DNA of 64,000 bases from an uncultured Massilia sp. (lineage in GTDB: Bacteria > Pseudomonadota > Gammaproteobacteria > Burkholderiales > Burkholderiaceae_D): NCBI RefSeq assembly GCF_913773735.1, contig NZ_CAJYEB010000010.1, positions 173,894-237,893 on the forward strand. The letters run 5' to 3'. Positions 17,440 through 25,872 of this stretch are shown here, piece after piece; position 1 is the stretch's first letter, and each line of letters opens with the position of its first letter. Both the position numbers and the translations under genes were made by a program. The notes under the pieces are model-generated. The model made no database searches. It saw only the letters and a program-made list of their open reading frames with translations, and was not told the DNA's origin.

Positions 17440-18630
17440 TCATGCCTGGACGAGGTGGCCTTCGAGTGGCAGCACGACGTCGATGCGCGTGCCACCCTCG
17501 TCGTCGGGACCGATGCCGATGTCGCCGTGCATGGCCCAGACCCGTTCGCGCATGCCGACCAGCCCCAGCGACTCGGCCTTTTCCATGTCCCCGGGGTGGA
17601 TCCCGCGGCCGTTGTCGCGGATCGTGATCAAGAGTTCGTGGTTCAGGCGGAACAGGTTCATGTGGACGCTGGTGGCATCCGCATGGCGGGCGATATTGGT
17701 CAACGCTTCCTGCACGATGCGGAAGATCGCGGTGCTGGCCGCGTCGTCCAGGCGCAGCTCGGCCTCGTCGGCGAGCAGGGTGCAGGGAATGCCGTAGCGC
17801 TCGACGAAGTCGTCGCGCAGGCCCTGCAGCGCGAAGTACAGGCCGCCTTCGTCGAGCGCGCGCGGGCGCAGGTTGCTGGCGATGCGGCGCAGCGAGGCGA
17901 TGGCCGTCAGCAGGTTGGCGTCCATGCCGCGCATCAGGTGCAGGCTGTCGGGCGGCGTCCCCGCGGCCTGCTGCAGCAGCGCCAGGTCCATGCGCAGCGA
18001 GGCCAGCAGCTGGCCGAGGTCGTCGTGCAGCTCGCGCGCGATATGGGTGCGTTCTTCCTCGCGGATGGTCTGCAGCGCGGCCGAGAGCTGGCGCAGCTGG
18101 TCGTGCGAGCGCGTGAGCTTTTCCTGCACGCGGCGGCGCTCGGAGACGTCGCGCATGATCACGGTGTAGAACGGGGCGCCCTCGTTGGTGCGCGAGATCG
18201 AGCCTTCGATCGGGAAGCGCCGGCCGTCGCTGCGCAGGCCGGTGACGGCGTAGTCGGTGGCGCGGCGGCCCGCGCGCCCGCTGCCGGCGCGGAAATACCC
18301 GGCCGGTTCGCCGGCATCGCCGTCGGCCGCCTCGATGTAGCGCCCCAGCGGGCTGCCGACCATCTGCTCGACGCTGGTGTCGAACAGCGCGGCGGCCGCC
18401 GGGTTGGCCATGACGATGACGTTGGACTGGTCGGCGGAAATGATGGCGTCGCTGGCGTGGTGGACGATCTGGCGGCTGGCCGGCACGGTTTCTGGCTCCT
18501 GGCGTGGGCGCCTGCCCAGCCGGAAGCCGGCCGCCGCCGCAAGCGCGAGGCAGGCCGCGCACGCGAGGGCGCGCGATGCCGCGGGGCGCAAGGCTGGCCT
18601 GCCGGGACGACGGGGGCGCGGTCGGTTCAT
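17440..18630 (-). CDS. PAS-domain sensor histidine kinase (HisKA_3)
   Basis: A 396-residue kinase with an Arg-rich N-terminus, one transmembrane segment (about 21-38), a PAS domain (about 53-165, ending RDVSERRR), a HisKA_3 dimerisation domain with phosphoacceptor His202 in ARELHDDLGQ, and a HATPase domain (NIARHA, DNGRGI, GLVGMRERV). Kinases of this NarX/DegS-like class normally pair with a NarL/LuxR-type regulator; none is adjacent. The neighbour upstream is a LytTR regulator 98 bases away on the same strand, so the true partner is uncertain. Confidence 0.92.
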   Translation of the reverse strand: MNRPRPRRPGRPALRPAASRALACAACLALAAAAGFRLGRRPRQEPETVPASRQIVHHASDAIISADQSNVIVMANPAAAALFDTSVEQMVGSPLGRYIEAADGDAGEPAGYFRAGSGRAGRRATDYAVTGLRSDGRRFPIEGSISRTNEGAPFYTVIMRDVSERRRVQEKLTRSHDQLRQLSAALQTIREEERTHIARELHDDLGQLLASLRMDLALLQQAAGTPPDSLHLMRGMDANLLTAIASLRRIASNLRPRALDEGGLYFALQGLRDDFVERYGIPCTLLADEAELRLDDAASTAIFRIVQEALTNIARHADATSVHMNLFRLNHELLITIRDNGRGIHPGDMEKAESLGLVGMRERVWAMHGDIGIGPDDEGGTRIDVVLPLEGHLVQA

Positions 18631-18728
18631 TCGAAAGGCGATCGGGGACCCGGCATGGGTCCGGCATCTACCTTACGCGCCGCGCGCCGGCGGGAATTGA
18701 GGCCCGACAATCGTGCCGGGCGGGCAGG

Positions 18729-19508
18729 CTACATCTGCTTGAACAGGTGCAGGAAGCTGCGGCTGACTTCGAGCTTTTCCGGGCGGCCCTTGACCAGCAC
18801 GAGGTGGCGGCCGCGGATGTCGCGCGTCACGCCTTCGATCGCATTCACGTTGACGAGGGTGGCGCGGTGGATCTGCCAGAACAGCGACGGGTCGAGTTCC
18901 TCGGCCAGGTCGCGCACCGGCTTGCGGATCAGCGCCTCGAACTTCTCGGTCTGCACGCAGGTGTACTTTTCGTCGGAGCGGAAGAACAGGATTTCCTCGA
19001 CCGGGATCATGCGCAGGTCCTGGCCGATGCTGGCCTGGATCCATTGCAGGTACTTGGGTTTGGGCGCCGCGATCTTCTCGGCCAGCTGCGACAGCATGGC
19101 GGTGACGGTGTCGTTGATGGCGACCGGCGCGGCCGCCACGGCGGCCGGCGAGGCCAGCCGTTCCTTGAGGCGCTCGACGGTGATCTTCAGGCGCTCTGGC
19201 TCGGGCGGCTTGAGCACGTAGTCGATGGCGCCGCGCTCGAAGGCCTCGACGGCGTACTGGTCGTAGGCGGTGACGAATACCACCTGGCTGGCCGCGCCGA
19301 TGTCGCGCGCCGCTTCCATGCCGGTCTTGCCCGGCATGCGGATGTCGAGGAAGGTGAGGTCGGGCTTCAGCTCGTCGACCAGCTGCACCGCCTCGTCGCC
19401 GTTCTTGGCTTCGCCGAGGATCTCGAGTTCCGGCCACACCTGGGACAGGCGGGTGCGCAGCAGGTCGCGCATCAGTCTTTCGTCGTCGGCAATGATTGCG
19501 GTAGGCAT
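18729..19508 (-). CDS. LytTR-family response regulator
   Basis: A 259-residue regulator with an N-terminal receiver domain (acidic pocket DDE 8-10, phosphoacceptor Asp55 in FLDIRMPG, KPPEPERL near residue 100) and a C-terminal LytTR DNA-binding domain (about 155-255; FFRSDEKYTCV, FWQIHRATLVNVNAI). It follows the LytS-type kinase gene by 79 bases on the same strand; they are an AlgR/LytR-style pair. Confidence 0.93.
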   Translation of the reverse strand: MPTAIIADDERLMRDLLRTRLSQVWPELEILGEAKNGDEAVQLVDELKPDLTFLDIRMPGKTGMEAARDIGAASQVVFVTAYDQYAVEAFERGAIDYVLKPPEPERLKITVERLKERLASPAAVAAAPVAINDTVTAMLSQLAEKIAAPKPKYLQWIQASIGQDLRMIPVEEILFFRSDEKYTCVQTEKFEALIRKPVRDLAEELDPSLFWQIHRATLVNVNAIEGVTRDIRGRHLVLVKGRPEKLEVSRSFLHLFKQM

Positions 19509-19587
19509 GGTCGGATCGCTTCGGTGGCGCCAGTGGCAGAGTGTCGATTATTCAACGATTCGGCGCGCCAGGCAATACCCGGGGCGC

Positions 19588-20958
19588 TTATTTCGGTGCG
19601 AGCTGGTAAGGCACCTCGATCGTCGCGATCACCCCGCTGGGGCTGTTGGCGGCGATGTGCAGCTGGCCGGCTTCGCCGTGCAGCAACTTCAGGCGTTCGC
19701 GGATGTTCGACAGGCCCAGGCCGGTCCCCTTGCTGGGCACGACGCCGAAGCCGACGCCGTCGTCGGTGACGGTGACGCGCAGCCGGCTGTCGACCACTTC
19801 CGCGCCGACCGCCAGCCGGCCGCCCTCGGGCTTGCACTCGAGGCCGTGCTTGATGGCGTTCTCGACCATCGACTGCAGCATCATCGGCGGGAAGGCGGCG
19901 CTGCGCAGGCCGTCCGGCACGTCGAGCGTGACCGTCAGGCGCTCTTCCATGCGCATCTTGAGCAGGTCGAGGTAGGCGCGCACCATGTCGAGCTCGCGCC
20001 CGAGGCTGGTGGTGAGGTTGGCGTCGCGCATCTGCGGGATCACGGCGCGCAGGTACTGGATCAGCGTGCGCTGCATGGCCGAGGCGCGCGGCGGGTCGGT
20101 CTCGATCAGGTGCTCGACCGAGGCCAGGGTATTGAACAGGAAGTGCGGCTCGACCTGGGCCTGCATGGCCTGCATGCGCGCCTCGGACAGCTGGCGCTGC
20201 ATCGATTCGCGCTCGGCGGCGGCGGTCGCCGTCTGCATCTCGGCCTCGGCGCGCTTCTTGCCGCCGACCAGCGCCTTGGTGCCGAACAGCGCCAGCACCA
20301 GCAGCCAGACGAAGCTGGTGAACCAGGTCGACGCCTGCTTGTGGTAGCTGCGCGCCTTGGCCTCGGCGGCGTCGTCGACGGCCGCCTCGATCGCGTCGGA
20401 CAGTTCCTCGCCGATCTGCGGCGGCAGGTCGATGTGGACTTCCTCGCCGTTGGCGCCGCGGATGGTCTTGGTGATCGTGTGGCCCGATGGGGTGGCCGGG
20501 GTGGCCGGGGTGGCCGGGGTGGCCGGCGTGAGCGGCGGCGGGAGGGTGCGCCCGGTCTCGGCGCCGTCCGCGGCCGCCGCCCCGGCGTCCCTGGCCGCCC
20601 GCGCCGCTTCGGTCTTCGCCAGCGCCTCGGCCTTGGCGGCCTCGACCTGTGGATCGATGTTGATCGTGGCCCCGTGGCGCTGGCCCTTGCGCGGATTGAT
20701 GTGGATGCCGTTGTCGTCGATGATGATGCTGGGCTCGTCCCGGCGCGTGCTGCGCTCCATGTTGGCGATGTCCTCCTCGCTGCCGGAGAACAGTTCGTCC
20801 TGCAGGATCTGGCCGGCGATCAGCATCAGCGCGGCGAACAGGAAAAACTTCCACCACGACAGTTGCGTCACCCAGGTCGCGACCGCATCGAAAACGCGGT
20901 AGGCCGAGGACAGGCTGTTCGAGATGACTTGCTGGGTCGAGGATTGCCGAGTTTGCAT
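19588..20958 (-). CDS. LytS/YehU-type sensor histidine kinase
   Basis: A 456-residue kinase with two transmembrane helices (about 36-52 and 212-228) enclosing a ~155-residue extracytoplasmic segment. That segment contains an Ala/Lys/Glu-rich helix and a (PAT)n stretch (about 144-157). The cytoplasmic part has the His_kinase domain with phosphoacceptor His272 in QVEPHFLFN and a HATPase (NAIKHGLE, GTGLGLSNIRERL). The start MQTRQSS at 20956-20958 suits the topology. It is the likely partner of the LytTR regulator downstream. Confidence 0.92.
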   Translation of the reverse strand: MQTRQSSTQQVISNSLSSAYRVFDAVATWVTQLSWWKFFLFAALMLIAGQILQDELFSGSEEDIANMERSTRRDEPSIIIDDNGIHINPRKGQRHGATINIDPQVEAAKAEALAKTEAARAARDAGAAAADGAETGRTLPPPLTPATPATPATPATPSGHTITKTIRGANGEEVHIDLPPQIGEELSDAIEAAVDDAAEAKARSYHKQASTWFTSFVWLLVLALFGTKALVGGKKRAEAEMQTATAAAERESMQRQLSEARMQAMQAQVEPHFLFNTLASVEHLIETDPPRASAMQRTLIQYLRAVIPQMRDANLTTSLGRELDMVRAYLDLLKMRMEERLTVTLDVPDGLRSAAFPPMMLQSMVENAIKHGLECKPEGGRLAVGAEVVDSRLRVTVTDDGVGFGVVPSKGTGLGLSNIRERLKLLHGEAGQLHIAANSPSGVIATIEVPYQLAPK

Positions 20959-21261
20959 GAAAAGCCGGTTGAACGAGACGGTAATGAACGGGGACGACAG
21001 GGCGAGTGTAACCGCTGGCACGCGGGCCTGAGGAAATCCTTTGGCATGTTGCAACTCTAGGACGGGCGGCGCCGCGCCGCCATCCCCGTGCGACAGCCTG
21101 CAGAAATCGGCGACTGGACGGCGGCACGCACGGCATGCGCCGCGCATGCCATGACCGCCAGATGTGGAAAAACTGTCAATTGGAAATATTGCAGCGTATG
21201 ATGGAAGACTTCCTGGCCGCGCCAGCCCATCGTTCTTCCCATCCATGAAAGGGGTATGCCG
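20959..21261. other. 303-base gap between divergent kinase and DHH genes
   Basis: No credible gene is seen on either strand. The part nearest the DHH gene is less GC-rich (for example GGAAATATTGCAGCGTATGA, 21182-21201) and probably carries its promoter. The part nearest the kinase carries the kinase promoter. No strong palindrome or terminator was noticed. Confidence 0.4.
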
Positions 21262-22200
21262 ATGTCCGCCGTTCCGAAACGTTACCGCCTGGTCACCCGC
21301 AGCGACTTCGATGGACTGGTCTGCGCGGTCCTGCTCAAGCACCTGGACCTGATCGACGAGATCCTGTTCGTCCACCCGAAGGATATGCAGGACGGCAAGA
21401 TCGCCATCCATGCCGACGACATCACGACCAACCTGCCGTACGTGGCCGGGGCCCACCTGGCGTTCGACCACCACCTGTCGGAAACCCTGCGCACCGGCGG
21501 CCCGCGCGCGAACCACGTGATCGACCCGCGCGCGCCGTCGGCGGCGCGCGTCGTCTACGACTACTACGGCGGCACGCGCGCCTTCCCGGCGGCCTGGCGC
21601 GACATGATGGATGCCGTCGACAAGGGCGATGCGGCGCGCTTCTCGCAGGAGGAGGTGCTCGATCCGAAAGGCTGGAACCTGCTGAATTTCCTGATGGACG
21701 CACGCACCGGCCTGGGCCGCTTCCACGACTTCCGCATCTCGAACTACCAGCTGATGATGGACCTGATCGATTACTGCCGCAACCACACGATCGACCAGAT
21801 CATGGCGTTGCCGGACGTGCAGGAACGGGTCAAGCTGTACTTCGAGCACGATGCCCTGTGCAAGGACCAGATCCGCCGCTGCGCGCAGGTGTCCGGCAAC
21901 CTGGTCGTGCTCGACCTGCGCGACGAACCGACGATCTATGCCGGCAACCGCTTCATCATCTATGCGCTGTTCCCGGACACGAACATCTCGATCCACGTGC
22001 TATGGGGCCTGAAGCAGCAGAACACCGTGTTCGCCACCGGCAAGTCGATCCTGAACCGCACGTCGAAGACGAATATCGGCGCGCTGATGCTGGAATACGG
22101 CGGCGGCGGGCACGAGAACGCGGGCACGTGCCAGGTGTCGAACGACATGGCCGAGGACGTGCTGGGCGCGCTGGTCAAGCGCATCACCAGCGAAGGGTAG
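21262..22200 (+). CDS. DHH-superfamily phosphoesterase-like protein
   Basis: A 312-residue protein with DHH-type metal motifs: SDFDG (14-18), HADD, FDHHLSE (about 68-74) and a C-terminal DHHA1-like GGGGHENAG. The family includes exopolyphosphatases, nano-RNases and cyclic-dinucleotide phosphodiesterases. Which substrate applies here cannot be decided from sequence; in a cyclic-di-GMP-rich neighbourhood a nucleotide role is tempting but unproven. The ATG at 21262 is preferred over the ATG at 21256, because AAAGGGG (21248-21254) is then 7 bases away. Confidence 0.82.
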   Translation: MSAVPKRYRLVTRSDFDGLVCAVLLKHLDLIDEILFVHPKDMQDGKIAIHADDITTNLPYVAGAHLAFDHHLSETLRTGGPRANHVIDPRAPSAARVVYDYYGGTRAFPAAWRDMMDAVDKGDAARFSQEEVLDPKGWNLLNFLMDARTGLGRFHDFRISNYQLMMDLIDYCRNHTIDQIMALPDVQERVKLYFEHDALCKDQIRRCAQVSGNLVVLDLRDEPTIYAGNRFIIYALFPDTNISIHVLWGLKQQNTVFATGKSILNRTSKTNIGALMLEYGGGGHENAGTCQVSNDMAEDVLGALVKRITSEG

Positions 22201-22271
22201 GGCGCGGGCCGTCGCGCCCCCTCGCGGTTGCGCGGCGCCCCGGTTCGCCGGTTCCCCGGTCCCCCGGTCCG

Positions 22272-24662
22272 TCAGGCCGGCAGATGCTCCTTCAGCATCT
22301 GCCGCGCCGCGTCTTCCGGCAGGGGCTCGCTGAACCACATCCCCTGCACCTGGTCGCAGCCGTTGGACGCCAGGAAGTCCAGCTGCGGCCGGGTTTCCAC
22401 GGCGGCGCCGATCACTTCCATGTCGAGGTTGTGCCCGATGTCGATCAGGCTCTTGGCCAGCGCCGCGCCGCCGTCGGCGATCGCGTGCACGGCGCTCTGC
22501 GCCAGCCGCACCTGGCGGGCCGCCAGCTGCTGCAGGAAACCCAGGTCGCACAAGCCGGCGCCGAACCCGTCCACCGAGAGGTCCACGCCCATGTCGCGCA
22601 ATTGCCCGGCCAGCTCGCGGCCCAGCGACGGGTTGCGGATCAGGCCGTCGATCTGCAGGTCGAGCTGCAACGCGTGCGGCGGCAGGCCATGGCGCGCCAG
22701 GCGTTCCGCCAGCCCGGCCAGGAAGCCCGGCTGGCTGTATTCGCGGTAGGAAACGTTGACGGCCACCGGCACGTCGGGCAGGTGTGACGCGCGCAGCGCG
22801 GCGGCGAAGGCGCAGGCCTGGTCCAGCACCTGGCCGCCGATCTGGACCATGATGCCCATTTCTTCCGCCTCGGCGAGGAAGCCGGCCGGCGGCAGCACGC
22901 CCTGTTCCGGGTGGCGCCAGCGCAGCAGCGCCTCGAAGCCGCTGACCTTGCCGCTGCGCACGGCGATGCGCGGCTGGTAGACCAGGAACAGTTCGTTCCG
23001 GTCGAGCGCCTCGCGCAGCGCCGCCTGGAGGCGCCGCTTGGCTTCGGTGCCGGCGCGCATGTCGGCGGAAAAATAGTGGACGTCGTTGCGGCCGTTCGCC
23101 TTGCCCTGGTACATCGCCAGGTCGGCCGCCCGCACCAGTTCGGGCGCGGTGGCGCCGTCGTGCGGGTACATGGCGACGCCGAGGCTGGCGCCGACCGGGA
23201 TGTCCTGGCCGTTGAACGAGACCGGCACCGCGAAGCTCTGGCGCAGCCGCTCGACCATGCGCAGCGTGAAGCGCAGCGACGGCTGGTTGGCGAGCACCAG
23301 CACGAACTCGTCGCCGGACATGCGCGCCACCGTGTCGCTGTCGCGCACCGACGCCTGCAGGCGCCGCGCCACCACCTTCAGCACCACGTCGCCGGCCTCG
23401 TGGCCGTGGGTGTCGTTGATGGCCTTGAACTTGTCGAGGTCGATCAGCACGGTCGCCACCAGCGATTTCTGGCGCTGCGCCAGGTGCAGCGCCTGCTCCA
23501 GGCGGTCCCACAGCAGGTTGCGGTTGGCCAGGCCGGTCAGCGGATCGTGGTTGACCTCGTGCTCCAGGTGGGCGGTGCGCAGCCGCGCCGCCGTGACGTC
23601 GGTGATGACGCCGATGTAGTGCGTCACCGCGCCGTGCTCGTCCTGCACCGGCGTGATGCTCAGGTCCGCCCAGTACGGTTCGCCGTCCTTGCGCAGGTTG
23701 CGCAGCACCACGCTGGCGCCCTGGCGCGCGGCGATGGCGTCGCGCAGCTGGGCGCGCTCAACGGTATCCATGCCGGGCGCGGCCATGATGCGCGGATCGC
23801 GCCCGAGCACGTCCGCCTCGGGGTAGCCGGCGATCCGCTCGAACGCCGGGTTGACGTATTCGATCACGTTCCGGCTGTCGTCGCAGCGCGTGATCAGGAT
23901 GCCGTTGCTGGCCGCGTGCAGCGCCCGCTCGCGCAGGCGCAGGCGCTGTTCGCGCGCGCGCCGTTCGGCGATGTTCATGCCCATGCCGACCAGGTAGTCG
24001 TCGCCGTCGCAGCGCAGGCGCGCGCCGCACAGCAGCAGCGGTGTCTCGCGGCCGCTGCGCGACACGTAGTCGAGCTCGAGGCTGAACTCGGCGCCCGTGT
24101 CGAACACGCGCCGCATCGCGCCTTCCCAGAGCGCGCGCTCGTCCAGTTCCAGCATGTCGGTGGTGCGCGCCGCCGCCAGCTCCTCGGGCGCCATGCCGGT
24201 CAGGCGTTCCAGGTTGCGGTTCCACAGCACCAGCCGGCCGTCGCGGTTGACCACGTAAAAGGTGCCAGGAAACATGTTGACGATGGACGACAGCGGCGTG
24301 CGCGCGACCCGCGCCGCTTCCGGCGCGTCGCGCGCGCCGCCGGTGTCCATCGCGACGGCCCAGCCGCGCAAGCCGTCGGCGGCGTCGCGCTGCGGCGCCA
24401 GGGTCAGGCAGGCGGCCAGCATGCGCCCGGCGCAGTCGATGTCGACGCGCACTTCGGCGCCGTCCGGATTGCGCGTCAGCGCCGCCCAGCCGGCATGCCA
24501 GGCGTCGCGGCCCGACGGCGAGAACAGCGTGGTGACGGGGCGCCCCAGCGCCTGCGCGGGCGCCAGGCCGAACAGGGTCGCGCACGCCGTGTTCCAGGTC
24601 AGGATGTGGCCCGCTTCGTCGGTCAGGAATACGACCCGGATGGGAGATTCGGTCTCGGCCAT
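22272..24662 (-). CDS. PAS-PAS-PAS-GGDEF-EAL protein, EAL probably inactive
   Basis: A 796-residue cytosolic signalling protein: three PAS domains (about 5-110, 125-235, 245-358), GGDEF (370-530) and EAL (545-790). The GGDEF A-site reads SGDEF (449-453), with an inhibitory I-site RDSD (440-443) five residues before it. In the EAL domain the EALLRW motif (577-582), Asn636 and Gln773 remain. However the DD pair is Asp698-Gly699, the catalytic Lys is Arg719 and the Glu of EGVE is Ala753. It is therefore probably a cyclase or sensor rather than a phosphodiesterase. The start at 24660-24662 follows CAGGAGCCTGACAGC. Confidence 0.92.
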   Translation of the reverse strand: MAETESPIRVVFLTDEAGHILTWNTACATLFGLAPAQALGRPVTTLFSPSGRDAWHAGWAALTRNPDGAEVRVDIDCAGRMLAACLTLAPQRDAADGLRGWAVAMDTGGARDAPEAARVARTPLSSIVNMFPGTFYVVNRDGRLVLWNRNLERLTGMAPEELAAARTTDMLELDERALWEGAMRRVFDTGAEFSLELDYVSRSGRETPLLLCGARLRCDGDDYLVGMGMNIAERRAREQRLRLRERALHAASNGILITRCDDSRNVIEYVNPAFERIAGYPEADVLGRDPRIMAAPGMDTVERAQLRDAIAARQGASVVLRNLRKDGEPYWADLSITPVQDEHGAVTHYIGVITDVTAARLRTAHLEHEVNHDPLTGLANRNLLWDRLEQALHLAQRQKSLVATVLIDLDKFKAINDTHGHEAGDVVLKVVARRLQASVRDSDTVARMSGDEFVLVLANQPSLRFTLRMVERLRQSFAVPVSFNGQDIPVGASLGVAMYPHDGATAPELVRAADLAMYQGKANGRNDVHYFSADMRAGTEAKRRLQAALREALDRNELFLVYQPRIAVRSGKVSGFEALLRWRHPEQGVLPPAGFLAEAEEMGIMVQIGGQVLDQACAFAAALRASHLPDVPVAVNVSYREYSQPGFLAGLAERLARHGLPPHALQLDLQIDGLIRNPSLGRELAGQLRDMGVDLSVDGFGAGLCDLGFLQQLAARQVRLAQSAVHAIADGGAALAKSLIDIGHNLDMEVIGAAVETRPQLDFLASNGCDQVQGMWFSEPLPEDAARQMLKEHLPA

Positions 24663-24741
24663 GCTGTCAGGCTCCTGTTTCGGGGTCAACTGCCGTTGGA
24701 CAGCGGCAGGCGCTTCGTGTTCCATCCGAAACCACATCACC

Positions 24742-24749
24742 AAAAAAAA
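24742..24749. repeat. Left 8-bp target-site duplication of the IS element
   Basis: Eight A residues directly abut the left inverted repeat. The same eight A residues abut the right end (25824-25831). An 8-bp duplication is the expected length for IS1595-family transposition. Confidence 0.8.
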
Positions 24750-25823
24750 GGCGCTGTTCGCGTTAATTGCGTTTCCTGTCCAGCCGCTTGCCGAACTGGA
24801 CCGCTGCCCGCAACAGCAGCGCCGGCGTCGTCAGCCGTTTGTCGTCCAGCATCCGCTGCCAGCCCGAGTAGTCGATCAGGTAGCGGCTGGCCACGCCGCG
24901 AAAGCGCAACAGCCAGGTCTTGAACCGGCTGTGCCAGCCGTTCACGTTCTGCAGGTGGATCACGCCGCGCGTGCGGATGCCCGCCCGCAAGTTGACCGCC
25001 TCGTGCGTGATGCCCGCCCTGGCAGCAAAGGTCTTGTAGGCTTGCGCCGCATCGCTGACCAGCAGCACATCCGGCGCCAGCACGGGCCGCAGGCACCGTT
25101 CCAGCTGCGCCGCCGTCACCGGCCCACGCCCGGTATGGAAATCGAGCGTTTGTCCGCTGCGGTCGCGCGCTACCAGCAGGCATGCATGGTCGCGGTTGAT
25201 GCCGCGGCGCCTGGCGATGCCGCCACGCTTGCGCGCTGGGCGGTCCAGCGTGCGCGATCCCTTCTGCGATTCGAGCAGGTAAGTTTCGTCCGCCTCGACG
25301 ATGGTCGACAGCGTCGGCACGCGTTCGTGCATGGCGCCCGGAATGAAGCGGTGGCGCCAGCGAAAGCTGGTGGTGCGGTGCACGCCGGTGACGGCCGCGG
25401 CGTCGCGCACGGTACGCGATTCCAGCACGCACTGCAGGTACGCCAGCCATTTCTCCTTGAGGCGCAGGCGCGCCAGCGGCGTGCCGCTCAAGGCGTTGTA
25501 GCTGCGCCCGCAGCGGCAGCAGCGATAGCGCTGCAAGCCGCTGGCGCTGCCGCAGCGGTGGACGCGCGTATGGCGGCAACGTGGGCAAGGTGGACGGCCG
25601 GCAGCCTGTTCGATCAGCGCGATGCATTCGCCGGGATCCGCGATGGAGGCCAGCAAACTGCGCAGGCGTGCGAGATCCCGCGTGCACAGCGGCAACGCCT
25701 TGATTGCGGCAAGCACGTCGTCGAACGCCAGAGCCTGCATTGCTGCCTCCCCATGAGTTACCTCGACAATGGGTGAGACTGCCAGCGCAGCGGATGGTTC
25801 GCACAATGAACGCGAACAGCGCC
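24750..25823 (-). mobile_element. IS1595-family insertion sequence, apparently intact
   Basis: A 1074-bp element bounded by inverted repeats. The left end GGCGCTGTTCGCGTTAATTG (24750-24769) matches the complement of the right end (25804-25823), with one substitution in the first 20 bases. It is flanked by 8-A target duplications and carries a single transposase gene. Identical target repeats and an open transposase frame suggest a fairly recent insertion. It landed in the T-tract of the terminator of the neighbouring oxidoreductase gene. Confidence 0.9.
24763..25740 (-). CDS. IS1595-family transposase
   Basis: A 325-residue transposase. An N-terminal zinc ribbon (CPRC...CGSASGLQRYRCCRCGRSY, about residues 53-80) is followed by an HTH-like segment (TVRDAAAVTGVHRTT) and the DDE/DDH catalytic core (VEADETYL, LVSDAAQAYK, and a later His/Asn region near NVNGWHSRFKTWL). 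The start MQALAFDD (ATG at 25738-25740) has GGGGAGGCAGCA upstream; a longer in-frame start at 25806 would begin almost in the terminal repeat. The stop lies within the left inverted repeat. Confidence 0.93.
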   Translation of the reverse strand: MQALAFDDVLAAIKALPLCTRDLARLRSLLASIADPGECIALIEQAAGRPPCPRCRHTRVHRCGSASGLQRYRCCRCGRSYNALSGTPLARLRLKEKWLAYLQCVLESRTVRDAAAVTGVHRTTSFRWRHRFIPGAMHERVPTLSTIVEADETYLLESQKGSRTLDRPARKRGGIARRRGINRDHACLLVARDRSGQTLDFHTGRGPVTAAQLERCLRPVLAPDVLLVSDAAQAYKTFAARAGITHEAVNLRAGIRTRGVIHLQNVNGWHSRFKTWLLRFRGVASRYLIDYSGWQRMLDDKRLTTPALLLRAAVQFGKRLDRKRN

Positions 25824-25852
25824 AAAAAAAACGGCGTGCCGTGGCACGCCGT
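25824..25852 (-). terminator. Terminator of the nitronate monooxygenase gene, now the IS target site
   Basis: A perfect 9-bp stem, CGGCGTGCC (25832-25840) with GGCACGCCG (25843-25851), has a 2-base loop. On the minus strand it is followed by eight T residues (25831-25824). Those eight bases are also the right copy of the IS target duplication, so the terminator remains complete after insertion. Confidence 0.85.
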
Positions 25853-25872
25853 CTGCGGTGGGGACAGGCCGC

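Noticed and set aside
21256..21258. Alternative ATG start of the DHH gene
   Set aside because: The ribosome site AAAGGGG ends two bases before this ATG; the ATG at 21262 has proper spacing.
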